Assembly: GCA_023897205.1 (NCBI GenBank) | Contig: JAHWDD010000002.1 | Span: 2,728,001 to 2,792,000 of the forward strand | From: Exophiala sp. HKRS030 | Taxonomy: Eukaryota; Ascomycota; Eurotiomycetes; Chaetothyriales; Herpotrichiellaceae | Direction: 5' to 3' | DNA length: 64,000 bases | Part shown: positions 42,393 to 50,900 of the stretch, one piece after another | How the letters are laid out: every line of letters starts with the position of its first letter | Position numbering within the stretch: the first letter of the stretch is position 1 | Made by a program: the position numbers and the translations under genes | The notes under the pieces: model-generated | The model's database searches: none | What the model was told of the DNA's origin: nothing | Seen by the model: only the letters and a program-made list of their open reading frames with translations

Positions 42393-43751
42393 TCATGCCT
42401 CAAGTTGAATATACTCTTCTGTCAGACCCATGAACCCATGAAACCTGCGCGTAGGGTCGTACTTGCGCCGGATGGCCGCGAGACGCTTGAAGTTCTCTGG
42501 CGCCATGAACCTCGCGGGCCTCCGCAGGAGGTTTTCATCCGACAATTGCGAGCCCACTCCGATATCTGCCACGGAGGCAATGCCCTCGGTGATGATTTTG
42601 GCCCATTTCTCGTGCTCCGCCGTATCCCTGTAGAACGCGAAATAGGTGATGTACACTTTTCCTTCCAGAGAGAAAGCCATGTCGGGTAACTTGTGGTCTT
42701 TGCGGTTCCAGTAAAGCAAATATAGGTGAGAAGGTGCAGGACCCAAGGCTGCGATCATCTCATGCAATTGCGGCAGTATGGTACGAACTGGTGCGTCCAT
42801 CCACGTGTTGTCGGCCACAATTTCGGGGTGGCCAACTTCGAGGATACCGGCTACCGTGTCCAATAGGACAGCGAGATCCACGTCACGAAAGAGATCTGCC
42901 TTCAACGCTTTCGACAAGATTGGCAGGCGATGTACAGTATCCAATGCTGAACGCGCCTCGGCGCGGGTCGTTGCCAGAGTGTCCGCGCGCACAAGTGCAC
43001 TCAGCCCGGGAAACCCTTGTTGGTCATGGCCGATAAACATGGACACTTCGAGATGGCGAGGGAAGGAGTCTTGGGCGTCGTCGAGAGACGATATCAATTC
43101 GTCCAAGTGATCTATCGGAAGCCAGAAGCAGCTGTTCATGATGGCTCTTGGTAGCGGGTGACACCGAAGATGGAATCGGGTGACGACGCCGAAGAATCCG
43201 TGTCCGGCGCCTCGTGCTGCCCAGTACAAGTCGGAGTGCTCTTTTTCATCGGCGTGGACCAACGTCCCATCTGGGAGGACCACGTCAATGGCAAGTACAT
43301 TCTCACAGCCCATACCGTAGAGTCGAGAGTTCCAGCCAAACCCGCCCTGAAGAAGATAGCCTCCGAGGCCGACAGTAGGACAATGGCCGCCTGGGAACAT
43401 GTAGCCGTGGTCCTTGAGCTTTTCATTCAAGCTGCCGCCAAAAGTCCCAGGGCCAGCAGTGGCGGTTCCAGTATCAGGATCAATAGTGATTTGGTTCAGT
43501 CGCGACACATCAATCAGCATGCCTCCATCCCTCAGAAAATTGGCAGTCCAGGAATGGCCACCTGAACGAATGCCGATCTTCATGCGCTTTTGCCAGGCAT
43601 GCTTGACCGCAGAAATGACATCTCCCTCGGTCATCGGCTGCACAATGACGTCCGGGTAGCGTTCAGGCTTGTGTCCATTCCACACTACTCCATTCCTGAC
43701 GGCTTCGTACTCGGGGGCCCCCTTTACGAAGGTTGCGCAGCTCAACTCCAT
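42393..43751 (-). CDS. BBE-type FAD-linked oxidoreductase with bicovalent flavin motifs, 452 aa
   Basis: Berberine-bridge-enzyme-like oxidase of the vanillyl-alcohol-oxidase fold. Start taken as ATG 43751 (MELSCATF); the open frame continues upstream to a TTG, so an additional 5' exon is possible. The flavin-binding domain shows PDVIVQPMTEGDV, RSGGHSW with the His expected to bind the flavin 8-alpha carbon (about H66), and GGHCPTVGLGGYLLQGGFGW with Cys 124 in the position of the second, 6-S-cysteinyl link. GMGCENVLAIDVVLPDG follows. The C-terminal BBE motif is YDPTRRF. Such enzymes use O2 to oxidise sugars, alcohols, alkaloids or polyketides and often act in fungal biosynthetic clusters. No obvious signal peptide from this ATG. 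It is convergent with the NmrA-like gene and divergent from the Dabb gene. Confidence 0.88.
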   Translation of the reverse strand: MELSCATFVKGAPEYEAVRNGVVWNGHKPERYPDVIVQPMTEGDVISAVKHAWQKRMKIGIRSGGHSWTANFLRDGGMLIDVSRLNQITIDPDTGTATAGPGTFGGSLNEKLKDHGYMFPGGHCPTVGLGGYLLQGGFGWNSRLYGMGCENVLAIDVVLPDGTLVHADEKEHSDLYWAARGAGHGFFGVVTRFHLRCHPLPRAIMNSCFWLPIDHLDELISSLDDAQDSFPRHLEVSMFIGHDQQGFPGLSALVRADTLATTRAEARSALDTVHRLPILSKALKADLFRDVDLAVLLDTVAGILEVGHPEIVADNTWMDAPVRTILPQLHEMIAALGPAPSHLYLLYWNRKDHKLPDMAFSLEGKVYITYFAFYRDTAEHEKWAKIITEGIASVADIGVGSQLSDENLLRRPARFMAPENFKRLAAIRRKYDPTRRFHGFMGLTEEYIQLEA

Positions 43752-44462
43752 GACTCTCAAGTTGGTAGGCAGCTGATCGGGGTCACCGATATTGGGTTGA
43801 AAGACAGGCAGCAGCAACAAATAGCGATACAACTCGGGAATTGTGTAAATCTCTTCTGGTCTTTGTCAACGAGTTTGCTTCGGATGACTAGGTCTTTTGC
43901 AGAGAGAGCATGTTGATTGACAAGCATGATGTTATATAGTGTGTGTGATTCTGGCCTCGGGGTTAGACTTGGATTTGCAAGCGCTTCGACCGAGAAATAA
44001 AAACGCAATGTAGCAAGTATGAATGGGCAATGATGTTGAGCTTCTCAACTGGTCAATACATCGTGACTTACGTTTTAGGTTAGCTTACCGCGCTGTGGGG
44101 TGCTTTGTTATACTAAGTTTTAATACGAATGGCCTACGGTCATTTCAAACGAGTAGGGCAAAACACACGTAACGGATATACGTGAGTGCTGCCGTCAATG
44201 TCTTCTCTGCCTCGAAAGCGACCCTTGACGTTCGAGCGACCTTGAATCTGACAAATGTGTCTACCATGGACCCAAACGACTCGGAGGCAGTGTTGCACCG
44301 ACCCCGTTCTCGAAAATATAAGTATCTTGGTGCGTACGAGCGTAGGATCTTGCTGGCTCGAATCCCCCGGGCAGATGCAGTCGTGCTTTGTTTCAACGAG
44401 TTTGAATCGTATCGCCAGTTGAGACTATCCTATATACAACAGGAATACTAGCTTTCATCAAC
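43752..44462. promoter_or_regulatory. Divergent promoter between FAD oxidase and Dabb gene
   Basis: 711 bp containing the best copy of the cluster motif at 44071-44100. A plus-strand frame at 44182-44451 ends just before the Dabb start and has no recognisable domain; it may be leader. Confidence 0.55.
44071..44100 (+). promoter_or_regulatory. Cluster motif copy 5 (fullest)
   Basis: Begins CGTTTTAGGTTAGCTTACCG and continues CGCTGTGGGG. It lies about 320 bp upstream of the FAD oxidase ATG and about 360 bp upstream of the Dabb ATG. The flank that follows (TGCTTTGTTATACTAAGTTT) loosely resembles the flank of copy 3. Confidence 0.55.
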
Positions 44463-45043
44463 ATGACAGTGTATCACATAGGTAAGTCTTCCTGGTCAAT
44501 ATTTTGCCTTCTTACCTCATCCATCATTATCAAGGTCTCCGTACCGCTGAGCCATCTATTCTCCGTGGACACCGAGAGTTGTAGCATTGGGCTAGCATCC
44601 ACTGTCTGGTTGGATACTGACAGTACTCGCGATAGCCCTTTTCAAGTGCAAACCCGATATCGGGCCACAAGAGCTCAGTCGCTTCGCTCAATTCGCCAAA
44701 ACCATGTTGGGCCAGATTCCAGGAATGTTGGCTGTCGAGTTCGGTGAAGCACTGGAATTCACCAAGCCCTTCACGCATGGATTTGATGTCGGGGCTGTAG
44801 TGACATTGAGCAAGCCAGAGGACATTGGAGTGTTTGCAAAGCATCCACTCCACGATGGGTAGGCTACCCTAGACAAGTCCTCCAACATGTTTGATTGTTC
44901 ACGGCAGCTTCTTCATCCGCGAACTGAATGGAAAGGCTGTTTAAATAGATGCAATCATTGTACTGACCAAATTTCCTAGATTGATGAAGCTGCGGGATGA
45001 GTTCTTTGAGGAAGATATGTTACTGCTCGACTTCAAGTTTTAA
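44463..45043 (+). CDS. Dabb (stress-responsive A/B barrel) domain protein, 101 aa, three exons
   Basis: Small gene invisible as a single frame. Exon 1 (44463-44481) encodes MTVYHI; exon 2 (44636-44858) begins ALFKCKPDIGPQELSRFAQF; exon 3 (44980-45043) ends LLLDFKF and TAA. Introns are 154 bp (GTAAGT...GATAG) and 121 bp (GTAGGC...TGACCAAATTTCCTAG), and phases 1 and 2 match. The joined protein has the complete Dabb layout: a first strand xVYHIxLFK, a helix, a strand GMLAVEFGEAL, a THGFDVGAVVTL strand and the AKHPLHDG motif whose His-Pro is typical. Length is about 100, as usual. These dimeric barrels include plant olivetolic acid cyclase and fungal homologues that act as small cyclases or stress proteins. 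Proximity to an oxidase and reductase suggests a pathway role. Confidence 0.88.
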
Positions 45044-45644
45044 GCGGAGTTGGAAAATATATTCAACCACAAAGAGCATATGATAGTTAGGCTTCCAACA
45101 AACAAATTTCCGGATATCTGACCCTTCTTTCATGTACAGAGTAGAGTTAAATCGATTGTAAATGAGAGGTTCTCCAAGCCGTTTGCTGGGCTTTGAGCGC
45201 ATTCCCTAGAGCAATCTGTAATGGAAAGCTTCCAAAAGTTTGCTTCAGAGATGCAAAAAGAGGGACGTTAAAAGCGGCGTGGCGTTTGTGATTAGACTGC
45301 TGAGGGCCGGGAGTTTTGTCGGAGAAGCCGCCTAAGCCAATTCAATCGAGGGCAACAACTCTTGTCGCATAAGATACGGACACAGGATGGCGTGTTCGTA
45401 GTGAGCAAACAATGATATGAGCACTACCTTCACCATCCTATTACCAGGTAATACAGAAAGGTTGAAGCTATTGCTGTTGCTTATTACCTGTACTCTATTG
45501 CAGACAGAGCGGGAGCCATCGCGGCGCAGAGAGACAGGATAGAAGGACAATGACATCGACTTGACAATGCTGCTTCATTCACAACGACCTCCAGTCATCT
45601 CATAACTTTCCTCGAAAAAATCACCTCTCCTATTCTCCGAGAAC
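45044..45644. other. Intergenic region
   Basis: About 600 bp between the Dabb gene and the COG7-like gene: 3' flank plus promoter. No supported gene. Confidence 0.5.
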
Positions 45645-46631
45645 ATGCCTGCTCGCATAGAGACCGAGACGTCTCAAGCCGATCCAACTGGCACTCTTCT
45701 GGCGAAACTCGATCAGCCTACATTTGATGCAGTCGATTTCCTGAATCACAGCCTCCCCGTCCTTAACATCTCGTCCCACTCGCAGGCTCAGAAGACAGCC
45801 AAGTCCACCCAGATTCAAAGTGCCTCAGCTGACGCACTGTCGCTACTGTCGTCTATGAATACTGTGAACATTCGCGCCTCCTCCGACTTGACCTCTCTCA
45901 CGGACGAGATCATTCGCAGTGGGAATCGACTGGCCTACGAGGTGGAAGTCCTTCGTGGGGACGTTAACGGCCTCCATGAGCTCCTAACGGACTCTCTGCG
46001 AGAGGACATCAGACAATTTGTTCGGACCACGACGAATACACAGGATCCGGCGGCGGACAGAAACGATCAGACAGAGAAAGAGGAACCAGAGTTTATGTCA
46101 CAGCTGCGCTTACTGGGCAAGGTCAAAACACGTCTGGAAGCCGTCGTCAGCATTTTTGGCGAAGCCATGAAGTGGCCAGTACCTCCCTCAGAGCTCTCGG
46201 TGGCTTCCTCACTGATATCGGTCTCTGCACCCGAATTGGGCATTCAGAGCACGGAGGCCGATGAGAAGGCGTGGGAAGTTCTTAAGGGGATCCGCGCGGA
46301 TCTTAACGAAATACTCAATGCTGATGGGGGAAGCTATACAAGCCTCGAGGCTGCAGCGCAGAGAGTGGAAGAATTGAGGCAACTGGCCCTGGTATGGAAA
46401 GGCACCGGCGAAGAGAAAGTACGAACAAAGTTTGTCGATACATTAGCAAAGTCGGTGGAAGACAGGAGGAAAACACTAGACAGTCGTGGGCTGTCCCGAA
46501 CTGCACGAACAGATGGCCTACCTCGACCAAATTCAGCCATGGGCAGAAATACCAAGGGGTCGAATGAAGGTGGTGCGGCCGGGTTGTTCAGGAATTTGCA
46601 GCGCTTGAAGGATGACTTGTATCTAGAATAA
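45645..46631 (+). CDS. Probable conserved oligomeric Golgi complex subunit 7, 328 aa
   Basis: Single-exon gene, ATG 45645. The N-terminus reads LDQPTFDAVDFLNHSLPVL, similar to the start of COG subunits (an aromatic-Asp-x-x-x-W/F-x-N pattern), followed by amphipathic helices and an STQIQSASADALSLLSSMN coiled-coil-like stretch. The middle has a conserved-looking LLGKVKTRLEAVVSIFGEAM helix followed by WPVP. COG is an eight-subunit tether for retrograde vesicles at the Golgi. Length is close to the short fungal COG7 (yeast Cog7 about 280) and far below animal COG7 (about 770). There is no catalytic motif. I assign COG7 from overall similarity of the N-terminus and the LRLLGKVKTRLE segment; another tether subunit is possible. 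Confidence 0.6.
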   Translation: MPARIETETSQADPTGTLLAKLDQPTFDAVDFLNHSLPVLNISSHSQAQKTAKSTQIQSASADALSLLSSMNTVNIRASSDLTSLTDEIIRSGNRLAYEVEVLRGDVNGLHELLTDSLREDIRQFVRTTTNTQDPAADRNDQTEKEEPEFMSQLRLLGKVKTRLEAVVSIFGEAMKWPVPPSELSVASSLISVSAPELGIQSTEADEKAWEVLKGIRADLNEILNADGGSYTSLEAAAQRVEELRQLALVWKGTGEEKVRTKFVDTLAKSVEDRRKTLDSRGLSRTARTDGLPRPNSAMGRNTKGSNEGGAAGLFRNLQRLKDDLYLE

Positions 46632-46928
46632 TGCTAGTAATTCTGGACAACAAGATTACAACCACTTCTTTTCCGTAAAAGGTAACCCAGCTTTTACTCG
46701 GCGCGTTCCCTTGCTGCGAGATTCTTAACACCACGATTTTGCTCAAGAAGGGCTAACCTGTGCAAGTCGCAACGGCAGCCAGGTGATCCATTTTGTTCAT
46801 GAAATTTTTTTTATCTCGCTTTCAAGCCTCGGAATCTGATCGCCTCGTCTTCGGTGTGCAGAACTAGAGCCTTATGTCGTGAACCCGCCATAAAATGCCA
46901 TCCGAACCAACCAAATTTCTGCACGCGC
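46632..46928. other. Convergent 3' flanks
   Basis: Just under 300 bp between COG7-like and RPL27; includes a T8 run near 46806-46813. No gene. Confidence 0.5.
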
Positions 46929-47476
46929 TTAAAATCTGAGAGGAGTAAAGAACCATCTGTTCTTTCCGCTGAGGTATCTCTCCTCCAGAGCCTTCTTCAC
47001 GTTCTTCTTGGCATCTTCTCTCTGAGAAACCTCCTTGAATGTGTCGTTCGAGATGACGCTCTTCAGTCCTTCGAGTTCGAGTGTGTATCGGGTGGGCATG
47101 ATGTGGTTGTAGTTGATCATCTTAATGAATGGCTTGACCTTTGATCGCTTCTCGACTCGCTTCTTGCCCATGCGGCGGGTGACTTTTGAAGGGTAGCGCT
47201 CAATGCCGGCAACAAGGGCGTAGGAAAAGGGATGTTGCTTGGTTCCTTGGTCGACTGGCTGAATAATGACGACCTGCGTACTAAATCAGTATCTCTGCCC
47301 ACCATGTCCCGCTCGAAGTTGCTCATCCAGAGTCCCACGGCTGCTTTAGAACGTACCTTCTTTCCGGCGTATCGGCCTCGAGTAATGATGGCCACACGGC
47401 CGACCTTGAGAACTATTGTTATGATATCAGTAAGGAGGTCTTTGAGAACGTAAAGCGTAAGCAACTTACACTTCAT
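46929..47476 (-). CDS. RPL27: 60S ribosomal protein L27 (eL27), 135 aa, three exons
   Basis: Cytosolic large-subunit ribosomal protein eL27. Exon 1 (47476-47470) is only seven bases, ATG AAG T; exon 2 is 47412-47357 and exon 3 is 47273-46929. Introns are 57 and 83 bp. The joined start [20 protein letters not shown] has the KOW motif of the family, followed by [35 protein letters not shown], and the conserved C-terminus [11 protein letters not shown]. Length 135 matches yeast Rpl27 (136). An intron directly after the second codon is common in fungal ribosomal-protein genes. It is divergent from the giant coiled-coil gene across a 445-bp promoter with an E-box palindrome. Assignment is certain. 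Confidence 0.97.
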
Positions 47477-47921
47477 CTTGAGGTCAGAGGGGGCGTGGTG
47501 TCGTTGTCGGGAAGTGTCGAATTCGGTGGTCGCAACGAAGTTGACGATGGACTACCAACTGCATCGGGTTGAAAAGTTCTTGTGTGGGCTTGGCAGAGAA
47601 TCGAGCACGACTTATGTAAGCGAGGCCGCATGTTGATTGACTAGGCTCGAAATGATAGTCCCTGTTCACGTGACAGGGACTAGTCCACTTTCGGAACCGT
47701 CAACAAACCATTGCTTCATCGCCGCCTAAAGAACTCGTGTCGACCTACAGAAATTTACCAGCAACCCGAGGCGTTTGGATTTCTATTAATGCTTCATACG
47801 ATTTGTTGGGAGTTTTGAATATTGCTGCGTAGGCCAAAGGCTTGACAGTGAAACGATATGACTGCAGCATAACCTCATTTCAAGTGACAGCATTCTTGAA
47901 GTTCCCCACGAGGCACTGACC
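47477..47921. promoter_or_regulatory. Divergent promoter of RPL27 and coiled-coil gene
   Basis: 445 bp between two divergent ATGs. It contains the palindrome described separately at 47657-47681. A CATTGCTTCATCG and AT-rich stretch follow on the coiled-coil gene side. Confidence 0.6.
47657..47681. promoter_or_regulatory. E-box palindrome (CACGTG flanked by 8-bp inverted arms)
   Basis: Arms AGTCCCTG and CAGGGACT are exact reverse complements around TTCACGTGA; the centre is a TCACGTGA palindrome with one extra T. CACGTG is the core bound by bHLH factors such as Cbf1, which has been linked to ribosomal-protein promoters in some ascomycetes. The site is about 180 bp upstream of the RPL27 ATG and about 240 bp upstream of the coiled-coil gene. 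Confidence 0.6.
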
Positions 47922-50900
47922 ATGTCGACCTACTCTCGAGAAAACTCGAGGGACCGTGCTGAGTCTCGGATAGTGAAGCATCAACATTCGTTCTCCGAGT
48001 CTGGCAGGAGCTCCGTGCCCATGTAAGTGCCTTCGTCGCTTCTAACAACAAAGTAAACACAATACTCACAGGCAACAGGTGGGACAGCTCAGATCCAGAC
48101 CGAGCACCTCCTCCATTACCATTGAATCCTGGAGGGCCAGGAAGCCCAATCACTCGATCTAACACATCGAAACGTATTGATGAAGCCGCTGCCTTGATCA
48201 CTGCGAAGGCGCGAGAGAATGCACCTAGCTCTTACACAAGCAACCCTCCACCTACATGCATCTCACCTGACAGAAACATCATGCGAGCACAGAACCGACG
48301 AATGCAGAGCATCCAGAGTCCCAGCATCAACCGACTAAGCGATTCACTGGAGAGAAGATCGCCAGAAAAGGGCCTGCGGACTGCTAGATTTGTGGACTTC
48401 GACGATCTACACAGCAACAGATCACCGGAACGTCCTCACAGATCAGAAACACCTACACCTAGTGAAAGAAAACCAAGAGACTTCGAAAATACACCACCAG
48501 GGTCAAATATGCTTGCGCTACAAAGCGCGAGGAATAGGCAGGACCAGGCGCCGCTTGGGGATATCACAAATGGCGTATCTCCTCCCATCGCGAATTTCTC
48601 GTTCGACTCTCTATCTTCACAAATATTGAGCCTGACGAGTATTGTGACCAATGTCCAAAAGGAAATGTCAAGCTTGAACAAGCGGAGCAAGGACAACTAT
48701 ACCGACTTGATGGGCTTGAAGGAGGCAGCAACGTCCCGAGATGAGGACATTCGAAAGAGTCTTCGGGAACTTGTTGCTGGCCTGGAAACGAAGCTCAGTA
48801 GTCTAGACACTCGACTCCTTTCTGCACCAGAATCCAGTCGCCCAAATTCGACGATGGGAGGACTTTACTTGGACGACAAGGCCCATAATACTACAACGCC
48901 TCGCAAGAGCTTTGGACTTCCACGTATTGGGAGCCCAACGAGTTTCTCGTCCCAACTAGAGCGGGAAATGAGTGCTTCTCCCTCAATTGCATGCGTGGAT
49001 GGTGCTGCGAGCATCGCTCTCCTGGAAAAGGTCCTTCGAGAAATGGCCACTCGCGAAGGCCAGGATAACATCATGGGTACGTTGGAAGCGGTCAAGTCTC
49101 AATTCACCAAGAAATCACAATCAATGGTGTCTACACACACCACGGTCGACCCTAACATGATGTCAAAGTTGGAGGATATCTTGATCACCATGAAAGAAAT
49201 GAAAGCAGAGTCAGGCTCTCGGGCATTGATTCGCCCCAATGGCAATGACAATGCTAAGCGGACTTCTCACCTGGATGCATTTCTCGAAGACGCGGCGATT
49301 ACCAAGTCGAAGCCTACCTATGAAGGAAGAGCATCATTTCCCGGATCTGACAATCTCACGGAAGAAGTTGCGAAGACTCTGAAGAGTGTAAAGCAGTCAA
49401 TGGCACATAATGGTGGTCTTACCAACGAAGTCAAAGTACTGGTTCGCGAACTTCGAGGCGAAGTGCTTGGAATGGGTCGCGAGATCGGAAGGAAGTTGGA
49501 GCAATCGACTACGACCAAAGCGAGTGGCCCTGATGCCCACGCGGCAATCCAGGATGAGATTGCTATGACAGTGAGACAGGGCTTAGCGGAGCTCAAAGAA
49601 CACATGCATCAAATCGTTCAGGAAAACAGAGGCAGGTCGATGGAAGTTGCTCGTTCGTCAAGTGATCAGCAAGAGGTTGTTCGTGCTGTACGCGAAGTTC
49701 TGGCTGAAATGCCGCAAACAGCCCAACAGTCTGTAAGAGATCCAGCCGCTGAAAGGGAGGACTTACTGGTGGCAGTGAGAGAAGCCTGGGAGGACTGCAA
49801 GCCCGAGATTGCTCTGGAGCATTTTGGCTTGGAGCGAGACGAGATACTCGAGTGCCTCAAAGAAGGCTTGAAATCCTACCAGCCTCAACAATCAACAGTC
49901 AAAGACGCCGGCGTTACATATGAAGAAGTGGTTCAGGCTGTTCAGAAAGCGCTTTCAGATTACCAACCACCAAGTCTTCCCACCCCTGTTGGTATCTCCC
50001 AAGACGATGTCTACTCGGCCGTGCGACAATGTCTGGACAGGTTTGAGTGGCAAAATGTACATCCACCACAGTCCCTCGATGCCGGGCTGACAAGGGACGA
50101 TGTGACTGGCGCCGTTGAAGAGGCTCTGGCTCGACAAGATGTAGTCACCCGAGACTTTGTGGCCGAAAGTCTGAAACATGGTCATTCCCACCCAGAGGCG
50201 GTCGCAAAGGAGATCGAATTCAATAGGGAAGACCTGTTCGACGCTATCAGAGCTTGCCTGGAGGGCGATCAGAATCCTCTGGGTGGCATGGGCGAAAAGG
50301 TTATTGAAGCCATGCACGAATTCCTGGGAAGCATGAAGACCGAATTTCAGCAATACTCAGCTGCGAGTGGGAAGGACACCGAGCAAGTACTGGATGCTTT
50401 GAAAGATGGTCTCGAAGATCTACGAGCAGACATCGAAAGTTACGTCGACCGTGCTGCAGATGTCACTGGTAAAGATGAGATCATCGACACGGTGAAAGCC
50501 GGATTTGCTGCGATGCAGGCCGATATCGACAAAGGCTTTGCGACTCGCTCAGGGGCAGCGCCAAATACCCCTGAGCTACTGGACGCCATGGAAAAGGAGT
50601 TCGAGCATCTTCGCGATACGATCAACAAAAGCATGGCCAGAAATGAATCCATGTCGGACAAGGACGAAATACTTGATGCTATCAGAGATATTTCGGATGA
50701 CCGACAGTCGTCGCTGAGCGGAAACACTGAGGACATTACCCGTCTAGTGAAGGAGGAGTTGGAACATATGCGGACCACTCTTGCCAGCACTCTGATTAGA
50801 AACGGGTCGTCTTTGGACCGCGACGAAGTTCTGGATGCCATCCGTGAAGGACTGGAAGCATCTCGCTCTGGACATAGAATGGACGGATCCGAAAGCATTC

